Source: Fuerstiella marisgermanici
GTDB lineage: Bacteria > Planctomycetota > Planctomycetia > Planctomycetales > Planctomycetaceae
Direction: 5' to 3'
DNA length: 64,000 nucleotides
NCBI RefSeq assembly: GCF_001983935.1
Contig: NZ_CP017641.1
Location: 434,001 to 498,000 of the forward strand
Part shown: piece after piece, positions 36,280-47,068 of the stretch
Layout: each line of letters starts with the position of its first letter
How positions within the stretch are numbered: position 1 is the first letter of the stretch
The notes under the pieces: generated by a model
What the model saw: the letters and a program-made list of their open reading frames with translations, nothing else
What the model was told of the DNA's origin: nothing
Database searches by the model: none
Made by a program: the position numbers and the translations under genes

Positions 36280-37755
36280 ATGTTGCGCCTCAATCACAAT
36301 CGCCTGCGAACTGCTCGGTGGTTCCTTGTCCTGCTGCTGGCCACTTGTGGCTGCGCTGACCGGAGTCTGCTGCGGCCGACGTTGCACGAACAGCCACCGG
36401 CCGCTTTTTCAGAAAGCGGCGACGAGATTACTCAGAGTCGCTGGTGGACGAGCTTCGGGGATCCGAACCTCAACCGTCAGATCGAAGCCGCTCTGGGAAG
36501 TAACTATTCGCTGGCGTCGGCCGAAAAACGAGTCCGTGCGGCACGAGCGTTGGCGCGACGGGAAGGGTCAGACCTGTTTGGAGATCTGGACGGCGTCGTC
36601 GGACTGAACAGTACGTTCGGTCCTGGCGAAGATCGGACGACGCTGCAGTGGGGCCTGGACGGAATTTATCCCGTCGACCTGTGGGGTGAGATTCAATCGC
36701 GCGTCGACGCGGAACATTTGCGAGCAGACGCGACCAATCTTAATTACCACGACTTTGCTCTGACACTGTCTGCGGAAATTGCTCGCACATGGTTTGCGCT
36801 GGTTGAAGCTCATGCCCAGGTGAAGCTGCTGGACGAGCAAATCGAATCCAACCGCACGGGGACGGAGTTGCAGGAGTCACGATTTGAGGAAGGGTTGATT
36901 CGCCTGGCTGACGTGCTGCGGCAGCGACAGTTGCTGGAATCCACATTGGAACAGGCTGCAATTGCCAAGGCACGCATCGAAGTTCTGGAACATCAGCTGG
37001 CGATTCTTGTGGGCGAGATGCCTCAAACGGCGAGCTACAATACGGGAGCTCAGTTGCCGGAATTGCCGCCGCTGCCACAAACCGGACTACCGTCAGAATT
37101 GTTGCAACGCCGACCGGACGTTCGACGTGACTACGTCGCGTTTCAGGCCGCGGATCGAGATGTTGCGTCCGCGATAAGTCGGTTGTATCCTCGCGTGAAC
37201 CTGACAGCGTCGCTGCTTAACGTTGCCGACAGTCCTGAAACGGTGCTGCGAGACTGGTTCGTTTCCATTGGCGGACAACTGATCGGGCCGCTGCTGGATG
37301 GCGGTGAACGGCAGGCGGAAATCGATCGGACATCGGCGGTGTTGTGTGAGCTTTTCCTTCAGTACGCTCAAACCATGTTGACGGCGTTTGGCGAAGTTGA
37401 GGATGCACTGGCTCGGGAAAAATATCAGCTCGAAAGGATCGAACATCTTGAGAATCAGGTTAAACTGGCAGGCCAATCGTCACTCCAGTTGCGGGAGCAG
37501 TATCTGATCGGTGACGCGGAGTATCTGGATGTGTTGAGTGCCAGTACGGGGCAGCAAAGTCTGCAGCGTCAACTGTTGTCGGCTCAACTTGATTTGGTAC
37601 TGATTCGTGTCAACCTGTATCGAGCGTTGGCGGGCGACTTCGATACTCGTCCGCAACAGAGTTTCCTACAATCACCGTTGGTGGACGATGAATTTGACGT
37701 TGTACTGGACTTTGAAGAACTCGCCGAAAAACAAGAAGACGAATCTGAGGATTGA
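36280..37755 (+). CDS. TolC-family outer-membrane efflux lipoprotein (NodT-like)
   Basis: 491 residues from the ATG at 36280; earlier in-frame starts add a hydrophilic stretch. The N-terminus LRTARWFLVLLLATCGCADRS is a lipoprotein signal (lipobox ATCG). Then SRWWTSFGDPNLNRQIEAALGSNYSLASAEKRVRAARA and a second repeat with YLIGDAEYLDVLSASTGQQSLQRQLLSAQLDLVLIRVNLYRALAG, both typical of the OEP/TolC duplicated helical domain. It would form the trimeric outer-membrane duct of an efflux system together with the adaptor and RND pump encoded next (233 and -4 bp apart). The C-terminus is acidic. Confidence 0.93.
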   Translation: MLRLNHNRLRTARWFLVLLLATCGCADRSLLRPTLHEQPPAAFSESGDEITQSRWWTSFGDPNLNRQIEAALGSNYSLASAEKRVRAARALARREGSDLFGDLDGVVGLNSTFGPGEDRTTLQWGLDGIYPVDLWGEIQSRVDAEHLRADATNLNYHDFALTLSAEIARTWFALVEAHAQVKLLDEQIESNRTGTELQESRFEEGLIRLADVLRQRQLLESTLEQAAIAKARIEVLEHQLAILVGEMPQTASYNTGAQLPELPPLPQTGLPSELLQRRPDVRRDYVAFQAADRDVASAISRLYPRVNLTASLLNVADSPETVLRDWFVSIGGQLIGPLLDGGERQAEIDRTSAVLCELFLQYAQTMLTAFGEVEDALAREKYQLERIEHLENQVKLAGQSSLQLREQYLIGDAEYLDVLSASTGQQSLQRQLLSAQLDLVLIRVNLYRALAGDFDTRPQQSFLQSPLVDDEFDVVLDFEELAEKQEDESED

Positions 37756-37988
37756 CGGTCGCGATCGTCGTCCTACAGCGTATCACGCTGGCTTGTGGCC
37801 GCGGAAAGCGTTTTTTGTCCTACGTGGGCCGGGTCCCACGAGCCAGAACCGTCCACAACAGAACGTAAATTGCTCTAATGTTCGACGTTCTGCCATGCCC
37901 GCCGAAAATTCAGATCCCTTTCGTCTGACAGCGGGGCATTCCCCTGCCACTCATTTTAAAACGGCGAGTCCACTGGAGACCGACAGCG

Positions 37989-39563
37989 ATGAATGATGCG
38001 ATTCAACAGCGGCCTAACGCGAGGTGGCGCTGGCTTCGCGTACTCGGGACGTTGTTTGTGTGCTGCGCGATTCTAGGCGCAGCCGTCGCAGCGGTTGTTG
38101 TGATCAACAAAACAGAACCGACCGCACAAAAAGAGAACTCATCACGAAAATCGGCGGCGCTGGTCGAAACGGTGACGGTCGAACGTGGAACGTACGCCCC
38201 ACGGCTGGTGGTTTTGGGGACTGTGCAGGCAGCGCAGGACATTGTACTGAGTCCGCGTGTGAGCGGGCAGGTGATCGATATGTCATCGAAACTTGTGCCC
38301 GGCGGGATGGTTCGAAAAGGTGACCTCCTTTTGCGGATTGATCCAGCCGACTTCGAGAACGCGGTGTCGATTCGCCAAAGCGAGCTCGCCCAAAAGGAAG
38401 CATCGCGCGAGATCGAACAGGCACGCCAACGGCTGGCCGAAAAAGAATTGAAGATGTTGGAAGGTTCGATCGATGGCGCGAACCGTTCGCTGGTGTTGCG
38501 AGAACCTCAGATCGCGTCGATCGAAGCCGAAGTTTCGGCGGCCAAAGCGCAGGTAGAACGAGCGACCCTGGATCTGGATCGCACCAGCGTTCATGCTCCG
38601 TTTGATGCGCAAGTGTTGTCGCGTTCCGTGAACATTGGCTCGCAGGTTGGCCCGAATGACGAACTCGCTCGACTAATTGGTCTGGATGAATACTGGATTA
38701 TGGCAGCCGTTCCCGTGAGAAGTCTGCGGTGGGTGCGATTTCCAAAGGTGACCGACCAGGATTCGGCGTCGTCAAACAGCGAATCGTACGATGGTAGCGG
38801 CTCAACAGTCATTCTGCGAAATCCGGACATCTGGGGACCAGGCGTCGAACGCACAGCGCGAGTGGCTCGCATGATCGGGACGCTGGATTCGCAGACGCGT
38901 TTAGCGCGAGTGCTGATAATTGTGGATGACCCGCTCGGGCTTGAGTCCGACGCGCCACCGCTACTTCTGGATACACTGATTGAAACCGAAATCGAAGGCC
39001 AGCCGATTGAAGACGTCGTGCGGTTGCAGCGAGATTACGTCCGTGGCAATGACACGGTCTGGGTGAAGAAGGACGACAAGCTTGAGATTCGGGATACCGA
39101 AATCATCTTCCGTGATCTTCAATATGCTTACGTCACCTCGGGACTGGAAGCCGGCGAGGAAGTCGTCACAACAACACTCGCGACCGTGGCGGAAGGTATT
39201 GGGCTGCGAAAGGTTGGGGAGGAAGCTCCGGAAGACACGGCAGAAACAAGCTCCGAGGAAGTATCATCTGACGATGCGTCGTCAGATGAAAATGCATCGG
39301 ATGAAGCATCAGGCCAGTCCGAATCGAACAGCGCCGGCGAATCCAGTGATACGTCCAAAGCTGAACAGGCCATAGACGTGACCCACACTTTATCCGCCGT
39401 CTTGGCTCGTACAGTAGCAGCATGTGCCACGTCTGGCCTTCGGTCTTCGTCGCACTCGCACTCGCACTCGCACTCGCACTCGCAGGAGCGAACGCCGGAC
39501 TGTCAGGCTGCATGCTTTCACGGTGCATGTTGGCGGACGTCGCAGAAGGACGCCGTTGCATGA
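37989..39563 (+). CDS. RND efflux periplasmic adaptor (MFP) with acidic and His-Ser tail
   Basis: 524 residues. One membrane anchor at 18-40 ([22 protein letters not shown]). The adaptor core follows: [40 protein letters not shown] (lipoyl half), a helical hairpin with [40 protein letters not shown] (second lipoyl half) and a beta-barrel. Residues beyond about 415 are unusual: a Ser/Asp/Glu-rich stretch ([21 protein letters not shown]) and a tail with five His-Ser repeats, encoded by the hexamer repeat at 39451. The tail could bind metal. It connects the pump and TolC. Its stop overlaps the RND start by 4 nt (ATGA). Confidence 0.92.
   Translation: MNDAIQQRPNARWRWLRVLGTLFVCCAILGAAVAAVVVINKTEPTAQKENSSRKSAALVETVTVERGTYAPRLVVLGTVQAAQDIVLSPRVSGQVIDMSSKLVPGGMVRKGDLLLRIDPADFENAVSIRQSELAQKEASREIEQARQRLAEKELKMLEGSIDGANRSLVLREPQIASIEAEVSAAKAQVERATLDLDRTSVHAPFDAQVLSRSVNIGSQVGPNDELARLIGLDEYWIMAAVPVRSLRWVRFPKVTDQDSASSNSESYDGSGSTVILRNPDIWGPGVERTARVARMIGTLDSQTRLARVLIIVDDPLGLESDAPPLLLDTLIETEIEGQPIEDVVRLQRDYVRGNDTVWVKKDDKLEIRDTEIIFRDLQYAYVTSGLEAGEEVVTTTLATVAEGIGLRKVGEEAPEDTAETSSEEVSSDDASSDENASDEASGQSESNSAGESSDTSKAEQAIDVTHTLSAVLARTVAACATSGLRSSSHSHSHSHSHSQERTPDCQAACFHGACWRTSQKDAVA
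39451..39484 (+). repeat. Hexanucleotide tandem repeat (CGCACT) in the adaptor gene
   Basis: Five perfect copies of CGCACT plus a partial CGCA. In the adaptor frame it encodes the His-Ser repeats of the C-terminal tail; in the +1 frame, upstream of the RND start, it would read Ala-Leu repeats. Copy-number change would keep the frame, altering only the length of the His-Ser tail. Confidence 0.9.
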
Positions 39564-42500
39564 CGTCCTCAGACAAAACACCCGCCACACCGCGCGGGGC
39601 TATTGCCTGGATGGCTCGCAATTCCATCGCGGCCAACCTTCTCATGATGCTGTTGCTGGGCGGTGGCATCTGGTCGGCGGTCGTCATTCAAAAGGAAGTG
39701 TTCCCTCAATACCTGCTGGACGTCGTCGAAGTGAACGTCGGCTATCCCGGCGCCGCTCCGGAAGAAGTTGAACAGGGGATTTTGCGCCCGATTGAAGAAG
39801 CCGTTCGAGGTGTCGAAGGCATTCGTGAGATCACTAGTTCGGCTCGCGAAGGCAGCGGCGAAGTCTTGATTGAACTGGTCGCTGGCCAGGATCGGATGAA
39901 GGTCTATCAGGACATCGATCAGGCCGTCAGTCGCATTCGCACCTTTCCGGATCAGATTGAACAGCCGGAAGTCAGTCTGCAGGCCGAACAGCAGGAGGTC
40001 ATGCAGATCTCATTGTACGGTCCCATGGAAGTCCGCGCGTTGCGGAAGCTTGCCGAACAACTGCGCGACCAACTGCAGGCTCACGAACAAATCACACAGG
40101 TCGAACTACGACGCGCGCCCGCTTACGTGACGCACGTCGAAATCCCCCGCCAACGTCTGCGCGAATATGGACTCACGCTGCCTGATATTGCGGACATCAT
40201 TCGCAGGTCCAGTCAGGACGTCGCGGCCGGTTCGGTTCAGACGATTGCCGGCGAGGTCTTGCTGCGCGTGAAGGCCCGAAAACAGTGGGCCGAGGAATTT
40301 GCGAAGATCGAAATCGTGTCCGGTCGTGATGGCGAAGTCATTACGCTGGGAGACATCGCGACCGTTCGCGACGGATTCGAAGAAGTCGGCTTTCATTCAC
40401 AATTCAGCCAGACGCCATCGGTTGAACTTGACATCTTCCGAGTCGGTTCGCAATCGCCCGGCGATGTGGCGGAAGCCGTCGATGAGACGATGGAGAATTT
40501 CGAATCTCAACTGCCACCAGGAGTCAAGTGGCGCATCGACAGCAACAACGCGGAAGAGTTTCGTCGCCGTCTGGCACTGGTGACGGAAAACGCGATCATG
40601 GCTGTTGTGATCGTGTTTAGCATCCTTGCGCTGTTTCTGGAATTCCGGCTGGCGTTTTGGGTGATGATGGGAATGGTTGTCTCCTTCATCGGCGGCTTGC
40701 TGTTGTTGCCCATTGCCGGTGTCAGCGTCAACATGATTTCTCTGTTCGGCTTTCTGGTCGTGCTGGGGATCGTGGTGGATGATGCCGTCGTGGTGGGCGA
40801 AAACGTCTACGAAAAACGTGAGACATCAGATGGCGACGAAGCGGCGGCGGTGGAAGGAACAGAAGAAGTTGCCGGACCGGTAGTGTTCAGTATTCTGACC
40901 AACATTGTGGCGTTTGTTCCGCTGATGTTTATCCCCGGCGAAACGGGGAAATTCTGGAGCCCGCTGCCGGTCGTTGTGATCATTGTGCTGTCACTGTCGC
41001 TGGTGGAATCACTGTTCATCCTGCCGGCTCACCTGGCTCATGCACGCAGCAGGAAACAGCGTGGCGGGCTGGGCGGTTGGCTGCACAATCTACAGCAGGG
41101 TTTCAGCCGCGGCTTCAATCGCCTGATAGAAATTATCTATCAGCCGATCATCAGAATGAGTCTCCGCTTTCGCTACATCACTGCGTCGCTGGCGCTGGCG
41201 TCGCTGTTGGTTCTGGGAGCCTACGCGACAAGTTCTCACATGGGCATGGTGCTGATGCCCGAAGTTTCGGCCAACGAAATCGAAGCGGGCGTGCGAATGC
41301 CGGTGGGCACGACGCCCGATCAGGCGGCCAGAATTGCCAACGAAGTTACCGAAGCCAGCTTGCGAATGTTCGAGGAACATAATCTGCACGAAGTGGCTGA
41401 AGGAATCAAAACCAACGTCCGCCGAGGTAGTTTTGTGGACGTCGAAATTGTGATGAAGCCACCGGATCAGCGCAACATGACGTCTCGACAGGTCATCGAC
41501 CTGTGGCGTGAATCCATCGGCAATCTTCCCGGCGTGACTCAGATCACGTTTCGAGCCGAACGTGGCCCCGGTGGACATCGCCGCGCCATCTACGTGGACC
41601 TCAGTCACAGCGACATCGACGTTCTGGAAAAAGCGGCCGCCGCCTTTGTGGAGCGTGTCGAAGCGTATTCGAACACCCGCGACGTCAGCGACAACTACGA
41701 CAAAGGCAAGTCGCAGTACGACTTCCGTCTGAAACCTGCCGGCCGCGCGCTGGGACTGACCGACGAAGAACTCGGCGAACAATTGCGAGGCGCGTTTTTC
41801 GGGTCGCTCGCGTTGCGATTGCTGCGTGGGACGAATGAAATCGAAGTTCGCGTCAAATTGCCGGAAGACCAGCGCGAAGACATGCATCACCTGGAAGACC
41901 TGGTGATTCGCACGCCCAGCGGCGCGGAAGTTCCTCTGCTGGACGTGGCCGAAGTTACTCAGAATTCTGCCTTCACCTCCATCAACCGCCGAGATGGCCG
42001 CCGCGTAATCGGCGTGTCGATGGACGCTCAACCAGCCGGCGCCGTCAGTCAGGTTGTGCAGGCACTTCGCGACGAAGAATTGCCGAAGCTGCGAGAAGAC
42101 TTTCCGGGCATCACATGGACGTTCGAAGGCAGTAACGCCGAAATGCGTCAGGCCACGGCTTCGCTATGGGGCTACTTCGGCTTGGCGCTGGCCGTTATCT
42201 ATTCTCTGCTGGCGATAGCGTTCCGGGACTATGTGCAACCGTTCATCGTGTTGGTGGCGATTCCCTTCGGTATCGTTGGAGCCGTCATCGGTCACATCAT
42301 CCTCGGCTATGATCTCTCGCTGGTCAGCTTCATGGGAGTCATCGCGTTGTCCGGCGTCGTGATCAACGACTCACTCATCATGGTCGACTACGCCAACCGC
42401 TACCGCAAAGGCGAAACCGGTGGCGGGACATCCGCCGCGAACGCGATCACTCAAGCGGGAGTCCGACGTTTTCGTCCGATCATGCTGACGACACTCACCA

Positions 42501-42670
42501 CCTTCGGCGGTCTGATCCCACTTATCTTCGAAACCTCACTCCAGGCTCAATACATCATCCCGATGGCCATCTCACTGGGCTTCGGCATCCTGTTCTCCAC
42601 CGCCATCATCCTGATCCTCGTGCCATGCCTGTACATGATCCTGGAAGACATTAAGGGCGTGTTTCGGTGA
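39560..42670 (+). CDS. RND efflux pump permease, HAE type
   Basis: 1036 residues from the ATG at 39560, which overlaps the adaptor stop by 4 nt; a longer start at 39422 would read through the adaptor tail. The order is typical of AcrB-type pumps: N-terminal helix ([20 protein letters not shown]), porter segment, helices with [21 protein letters not shown], the second half with [36 protein letters not shown] and [18 protein letters not shown]. The two Asp in [11 protein letters not shown] belong to the proton relay of the HAE (hydrophobe/amphiphile) type, not the CzcA heavy-metal type. So it likely exports organic compounds although the adaptor has a His-rich tail. Completes a three-gene pump with the adaptor and TolC. 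Confidence 0.95.
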   Translation: MTSSDKTPATPRGAIAWMARNSIAANLLMMLLLGGGIWSAVVIQKEVFPQYLLDVVEVNVGYPGAAPEEVEQGILRPIEEAVRGVEGIREITSSAREGSGEVLIELVAGQDRMKVYQDIDQAVSRIRTFPDQIEQPEVSLQAEQQEVMQISLYGPMEVRALRKLAEQLRDQLQAHEQITQVELRRAPAYVTHVEIPRQRLREYGLTLPDIADIIRRSSQDVAAGSVQTIAGEVLLRVKARKQWAEEFAKIEIVSGRDGEVITLGDIATVRDGFEEVGFHSQFSQTPSVELDIFRVGSQSPGDVAEAVDETMENFESQLPPGVKWRIDSNNAEEFRRRLALVTENAIMAVVIVFSILALFLEFRLAFWVMMGMVVSFIGGLLLLPIAGVSVNMISLFGFLVVLGIVVDDAVVVGENVYEKRETSDGDEAAAVEGTEEVAGPVVFSILTNIVAFVPLMFIPGETGKFWSPLPVVVIIVLSLSLVESLFILPAHLAHARSRKQRGGLGGWLHNLQQGFSRGFNRLIEIIYQPIIRMSLRFRYITASLALASLLVLGAYATSSHMGMVLMPEVSANEIEAGVRMPVGTTPDQAARIANEVTEASLRMFEEHNLHEVAEGIKTNVRRGSFVDVEIVMKPPDQRNMTSRQVIDLWRESIGNLPGVTQITFRAERGPGGHRRAIYVDLSHSDIDVLEKAAAAFVERVEAYSNTRDVSDNYDKGKSQYDFRLKPAGRALGLTDEELGEQLRGAFFGSLALRLLRGTNEIEVRVKLPEDQREDMHHLEDLVIRTPSGAEVPLLDVAEVTQNSAFTSINRRDGRRVIGVSMDAQPAGAVSQVVQALRDEELPKLREDFPGITWTFEGSNAEMRQATASLWGYFGLALAVIYSLLAIAFRDYVQPFIVLVAIPFGIVGAVIGHIILGYDLSLVSFMGVIALSGVVINDSLIMVDYANRYRKGETGGGTSAANAITQAGVRRFRPIMLTTLTTFGGLIPLIFETSLQAQYIIPMAISLGFGILFSTAIILILVPCLYMILEDIKGVFR

Positions 42671-42878
42671 GTCCTGGCGACGTTTCGTAGTTCACGCGGT
42701 CAGACACCCACAACAAAGTGCGACTGCTAAAGTGGCTGTGCTTTTAAACGCTTTCGCCGAAATTAAAAAAGGTGTACGCTCATCGGGACTGGGACCGAGC
42801 GGTGTGACTCGAACGAGATGCCGCTCTTTCGCTGGCTGAGCAATTCGGGAGCCTGATTTGAACGGTGGAAGAACACGA

Positions 42879-43631
42879 ATGTACGAAAGTAGCAATACCC
42901 TTCGACGGATGGGAACAGCGATTGTGCTAATGGCGCTGATGACCGGCGTTGCAAAGGCCGGGGATGGACCGGCGGAACAGTTGCCCAAGCCCGGCACGAT
43001 TGTCGTGGACAAGGGGCGCAGCGAAGTCATTCTTTCCGCGAAAGTTCAGTTTCCGGAAGGCAAGCCGTGCATCAATGAGTTTGGTGAACGAGTTCAGGCG
43101 TTTGCCGGCTGTGCGACGGCAGCGGGGGGAGACGCCAAGATGGCGGCTTACTTCGTTTTCCTGGTCGATGTGCCGACTGAAGACGTTTACAAAGGCCTGA
43201 CGGAACTGGGCTGCCGACCTATGGTGCACTACAGCATTCAGGAAGGGCGAAAACGCAGCGGGCTGTCTGAAAAAACGGTTCCGGAAGACTACCTGCAGGG
43301 CGATCCGGTCGTGCTGTCGGTGTTCTGGAAAGCGGAAAACGGCGAATGGGTTGAGAAAGCCTACCAGGATTTCGTGGTCGAATCGGCAACTGTTGGCGAC
43401 AAGAAAATCGAAAAGCCCTGGACACCTCATTTTGTCTTTCATGGCAGTGGAGCTATTCACAAGTCTGGCACGGGATGCATTGCCTGTCCGTGTGACTGCC
43501 CCGGAGGCATCATTGCCGATAACCGGTTCCCCATTTACGACCCGAAACCGCTGGTACGTTTCGACATGTCGAAAGCTCCGCCAGTCGGCAGCCAGGTGTA
43601 CGTTCGCATTCGAGCCATCGCTTCACGATGA
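42879..43631 (+). CDS. Secreted YdjY-domain-like protein with a Cys cluster
   Basis: 250 residues from the ATG at 42879, with GGAAG about nine bases upstream. Signal peptide MGTAIVLMALMTGVAKAGDG. The mature part PKPGTIVVDKGRSEVILSAKVQFPEGKPC followed by AYFVFLVDVPTEDVYKGLTELGCRP has the pattern of YdjY-like proteins (family assignment from memory). Near the C-terminus TGCIACPCDCPGGIIAD has four Cys within ten residues and is probably a metal or cluster ligand set. Function unknown. The stop overlaps the start of the next gene by 4 nt, so translation of the WD40 protein is coupled to it. Confidence 0.75.
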   Translation: MYESSNTLRRMGTAIVLMALMTGVAKAGDGPAEQLPKPGTIVVDKGRSEVILSAKVQFPEGKPCINEFGERVQAFAGCATAAGGDAKMAAYFVFLVDVPTEDVYKGLTELGCRPMVHYSIQEGRKRSGLSEKTVPEDYLQGDPVVLSVFWKAENGEWVEKAYQDFVVESATVGDKKIEKPWTPHFVFHGSGAIHKSGTGCIACPCDCPGGIIADNRFPIYDPKPLVRFDMSKAPPVGSQVYVRIRAIASR

Positions 43632-44722
43632 CGGCCAACGTCCCGGTGAGGTTCGTTTTTATGGCTCGACAGCTCTGTGGCAGAGGGGCGGATCACGCAG
43701 CAACACGGCTTGCCCGCCTGCTTCTGGTTGCGTTACTAAGTTTCGTCTGCGCGGGTGCGACGACTGCTGTCTGTGGCGATGAACCTCCGCCAGCGAAGCC
43801 GTCAGCTTTCGAACCGTTTCCCGGTCATGCGGAATACGTTTACGAAGCACGGTTCTCGCCCGATAACCGTTTCGTCGTGACGGCATCCGGCGACAACACG
43901 GCTCAGCTTCGTGCTGCGCGAACGCTGAAGACCGTGCACGAACTTTCTCATGAGGCCGCTGTTTACGCCGCCGCATTCAGCCCGGATGGATCGCTAATTG
44001 CCACCGGAACCGGAGTTGGAATGGTGACGCTGTGGAATGCGAAGACCGGGCAAGTCGTCATTCAGAAACAAGCTCATCGTGATGCCGTTTACAGTGTGGA
44101 TTTCTCACCAGACGGTCAACATCTGGCGACGGCAGGTGGCTCAACGGATGGCGGAGACACGACCGTGCAGATTCGAGACGTGGCGACCATGCAAATCGTT
44201 CGTCGGTTGTCGGGCCACAGCCGCCAGGTTTACGGTGTTACCTATTCGCCAGACGGGACGCGCGTAGCCACGTCCAGCAGTGATCGGACTGTCAGAATCT
44301 GGAACACGACCAATGACGAGTACGTGGAACTGAAGGGACACACCAGCGACGTTTACCGCTGCCGATTTTCTGCGTCCGGTCAGCAACTGGCATCGACGAG
44401 CCAGGATGGAACCGTCAGGATCTGGAATTCGAATTCCGGCAAGCTGCTGACGACACTTACGACAGGTAAAGATCCGACGTACAGCGTTATCTTCCTGCCC
44501 AACAAGGACGGCGAGCAGCTCCTGGTCGCAGTAGGCGGCGATGGACACTTCAGAGCATGGGCTTTGAATCCGTCGATGCAGGCGACACCGATGGCGGATC
44601 TGAATCTGGTTCGCAGTGCGTTGTATACCGTCGATGTCGACTCAAAACAGACCACCATTCTGGTCGCCGGTGAGAACGGGCAACTGTTTAGGAGTTCGCA
44701 GGTCCACGCTACATCGGAATAG
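43628..44722 (+). CDS. Secreted WD40-repeat protein
   Basis: 364 residues; the start ATGA overlaps the upstream stop. A hydrophobic segment at 29-47 (ARLLLVALLSFVCAGATTAV) exports it. Six to seven WD40 repeats follow, with DGSLIATGTGVGMVTLWNAKTG, DGQHLATAGG..., DGTRVATSSSDRTVRIWNTT, HTSDVYRCRFSASGQQLASTSQDGTVRIWNSNSG, so a beta-propeller that binds a protein partner is predicted. Its partner is most likely the coupled YdjY-like protein encoded just before it. No enzyme motif. Confidence 0.92.
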   Translation: MTANVPVRFVFMARQLCGRGADHAATRLARLLLVALLSFVCAGATTAVCGDEPPPAKPSAFEPFPGHAEYVYEARFSPDNRFVVTASGDNTAQLRAARTLKTVHELSHEAAVYAAAFSPDGSLIATGTGVGMVTLWNAKTGQVVIQKQAHRDAVYSVDFSPDGQHLATAGGSTDGGDTTVQIRDVATMQIVRRLSGHSRQVYGVTYSPDGTRVATSSSDRTVRIWNTTNDEYVELKGHTSDVYRCRFSASGQQLASTSQDGTVRIWNSNSGKLLTTLTTGKDPTYSVIFLPNKDGEQLLVAVGGDGHFRAWALNPSMQATPMADLNLVRSALYTVDVDSKQTTILVAGENGQLFRSSQVHATSE

Positions 44723-45051
44723 CAGGATCCGTGCGGTTCGCTTCGTCGTAGAGGATGCTCAGCCTCTGAATTGCCGTCGAGCGATGTCCGCAGACGAGAT
44801 CCAACATCGCAGGCGAGCAGTGGTCGACGCAACGCAGAATCGCCGGCGGAAATGTCTAAGCGAAAGGGATCCGGTGCCGCGGTTGTTGCACGCCGTTGGC
44901 TGCACGTCTGCGAGCCCCGCCAGTAGTATTGAGCATTCCAAAAATGTAAAATCAGATGGCCCGAATCGCCTCGAACTTCGCATTGGCTATTGGCCGGTGA
45001 ATCGCTATTTGGCTCACGTTTTCCGCACCACGCTGTTGAAGGCTATAAACG
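44723..45051. other. Intergenic region, no gene recognised
   Basis: 329 bp between the WD40 gene and the DUF3500 gene, both rightward. Presumed DUF3500 promoter. An open frame crossing it (44616-45347) lies in the wrong frame of both neighbours and is not credible. Confidence 0.5.
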
Positions 45052-46071
45052 ATGAAACTTGTGATCTCACTGATTGTTTTGGCAATGTGCGGTGCTCCCG
45101 CGTTTGCTCAGAACGCTGCGACTGCCGAGGCCGTCGTTGGCGATGCTGTCAAAGCAGCGAATGCTTTTCTGGGGACGTTGAACGCGGCTCAAGTGGAAAA
45201 AGTGCAGTATTCGTTTACCGACGAAAAGCAGCGGCACAACTGGTCAAACCTTCCTGTTCAAATGGTGCCTCGCGGTGGGCTGCGTTGGGGCGATCTCAAC
45301 CAGACGCAGAAGGACGCGTTGACCGCGTTGCTGAAAGCATCGCTTAGTGATTCGGGGTACCAACAAATCATTGACAATATGGACGGCGACGAAGTTCTGA
45401 AACGAGAGAGCGACGGTCGACGCCGGACAATGTTTGGCCGAGACGAGTACTTCGTGTCCTTTCTGGGTAAACCGTCCACTGAAGAACCGTGGATGCTGCA
45501 GTTTGGTGGACATCATCTGGCCTTCAATGTCACGTTTGTCGGCGCGCAAATGACGATCTCTCCCAGTCTCACCGGGGGACAACCTGTCGACTATACGCTG
45601 GACGGTCGGACCGTTCGGCAACTGGCCGCAGAAGAAGACAAGTCGTTCAAAGTTATAGCGGCACTGAAACCAGCGCAATTGAAAACGGCTCGGCTCGGTG
45701 ATCGCTATACCGATATGCGATACGGTCCCGGAAAAGAAGGAGCACAGCCGCAGCAGGAGGGAATCAATGCTGGTTCTTTGGAGCCGCAGCAGCAAAAGCT
45801 TCTGCTGGAATTGATGGGTGAACGGCTTGGCCTGCTCAAGGAACCTTTCGCGAAACAACGAATGGAACGAATTGAAAGCGATCTCGACCAGACGTGGTTC
45901 TCATGGTACGGCGACGTGAAAGATGGAGGTGCCGCAACGTTTCGTGTGCAGGGGCCAACAATTCTGATGGAATACTCGCCTCAGAAGTTAGGAGGACGTC
46001 CGACCAATCATATTCACGCAATGTATCGGGCCCCGACCAACGATTATGGCCTTGGGTTTCTGAAGAAGTAA
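45052..46071 (+). CDS. DUF3500 family secreted protein
   Basis: 339 residues with signal peptide MKLVISLIVLAMCGAPAFAQ. Family landmarks are FLGTLNAAQVEKVQYSFTDEKQRHNWSNLPVQMVPRGGLRWGDL, GRDEYFVSFLGKPSTEEPWMLQFGGHHLAFNVTFVG, SPSLTGGQP and DLDQTWFSWYGDVKDGG...PTNHIHAMYRAPTNDYG. Members are widespread, exported, and of unknown function; the conserved His-rich GGHHLAFN and NHIHAMYR segments may bind a metal. Stands alone. Confidence 0.93.
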   Translation: MKLVISLIVLAMCGAPAFAQNAATAEAVVGDAVKAANAFLGTLNAAQVEKVQYSFTDEKQRHNWSNLPVQMVPRGGLRWGDLNQTQKDALTALLKASLSDSGYQQIIDNMDGDEVLKRESDGRRRTMFGRDEYFVSFLGKPSTEEPWMLQFGGHHLAFNVTFVGAQMTISPSLTGGQPVDYTLDGRTVRQLAAEEDKSFKVIAALKPAQLKTARLGDRYTDMRYGPGKEGAQPQQEGINAGSLEPQQQKLLLELMGERLGLLKEPFAKQRMERIESDLDQTWFSWYGDVKDGGAATFRVQGPTILMEYSPQKLGGRPTNHIHAMYRAPTNDYGLGFLKK

Positions 46072-46177
46072 CCGCCCACGCGGCGGCCTCGCTTTTCCAT
46101 TGAATTGACTTCCGTGGCGGAGCACCGTCAAAGCCATTGAATGCCTGCCATCCATTACTTTGAAGAGGATTACGATC

Positions 46178-47068
46178 ATGGACCGCAAAGAAGCCAAAGA
46201 ATTCGACAAAGAAGTTCTCGACCTATATGACGACTACGCTCACGGACGACTGGATCGTCGTGACTATATCAGACGGCTTGGCGCATTCGCCGTCGGCGGA
46301 CTGACGGTCGAAGCGTTGATGTCGAACCTAAGCCCGAACTACGCCTGGGCCGAGCAAATTAAGCCCGATGATTCGCGTATCACGACGGAAAAGATCACGT
46401 ATCAGTCGCCCAACGGAGCCGGCGAAATGAAAGGCCTGTTGGCTCGTCCGGCCGAAGGCGACAAGTTTCCAGCAGTGCTGGTTGTCCATGAAAATCGCGG
46501 GCTGAATCCTTACATTGAGGACGTCGCTCGCCGATTGGCTGTCGAAGGCTTCCTTGCTCTGGCCCCGGACGCTCTGACGCCTCTGGGCGGCTATCCGGGC
46601 AACGACGACGAAGGTCGAGCGATGCAGGCCAAGCGTGATGGTGAAAAGATGACGCAGGATTTTATCGCCGCCGCAAAGCTGCTCGATTCGCACCAGTTGT
46701 CAACTGGCAAGGTGGGAGCAGTCGGTTTCTGTTATGGGGGCGGAGTCGTCTATCAGCTGGCCGTCCGCATTCCTGACGTCATCGACGCTGGCGTCCCCTT
46801 CTACGGCCGACAGCCAGACCTGGCTGACGTCGCAAAAATTAAGGCCCCGCTGTTGATCAATAATGCGGAAAACGACCAGCGGATTCTGGCGGGAGCACCC
46901 GCGTTTGAAGCGGCTTTGAAAGAGCAAAATAAGTCTTTCACTTCGTATGTTTATCCAGGCGTGAACCACGGCTTCCACAACGACACGACTCCCCGCTACG
47001 ACGATGCCGCCGCGAAACTGGCATGGAAGCGGACGATCGGCTTCTTCAAGAAGCATCTTACTTCGTGA
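46178..47068 (+). CDS. Dienelactone hydrolase family protein
   Basis: 296 residues from the ATG at 46178, with AGAGGA eight bases upstream (a TTG 18 nt further is possible). The first 55 residues are unlike the catalytic core: charged, then [18 protein letters not shown], a Tat-like export signal embedded after about 28 residues. The catalytic part is an alpha/beta hydrolase of the DLH type: [41 protein letters not shown] with nucleophile Cys185 as in [12 protein letters not shown] (Asp) and [11 protein letters not shown] (His). It should open lactone rings or cleave esters; the true substrate is unknown. Not next to other ring-degradation genes. Confidence 0.92.
   Translation: MDRKEAKEFDKEVLDLYDDYAHGRLDRRDYIRRLGAFAVGGLTVEALMSNLSPNYAWAEQIKPDDSRITTEKITYQSPNGAGEMKGLLARPAEGDKFPAVLVVHENRGLNPYIEDVARRLAVEGFLALAPDALTPLGGYPGNDDEGRAMQAKRDGEKMTQDFIAAAKLLDSHQLSTGKVGAVGFCYGGGVVYQLAVRIPDVIDAGVPFYGRQPDLADVAKIKAPLLINNAENDQRILAGAPAFEAALKEQNKSFTSYVYPGVNHGFHNDTTPRYDDAAAKLAWKRTIGFFKKHLTS

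Noticed and set aside
39451-39484. CRISPR-like or phase-variable repeat
   Set aside because: It is a coding hexamer tandem repeat with no spacers; a six-base unit keeps the frame, so on/off phase variation is not possible.
39422-39559. Longer RND protein starting at 39422
   Set aside because: This stretch is the +1 frame of the adaptor tail, encoding Ala-Leu repeats; the ATG at 39560 with ATGA overlap is the natural start.
36064-42670. Heavy-metal (CzcCBA-type) efflux system
   Set aside because: The RND relay motif has two Asp ([11 protein letters not shown]) as in HAE pumps; only the adaptor His tail hints at metals.
44616-45347. 243-codon open frame on the plus strand
   Set aside because: Overlaps the WD40 gene end and DUF3500 gene start in the wrong frame.
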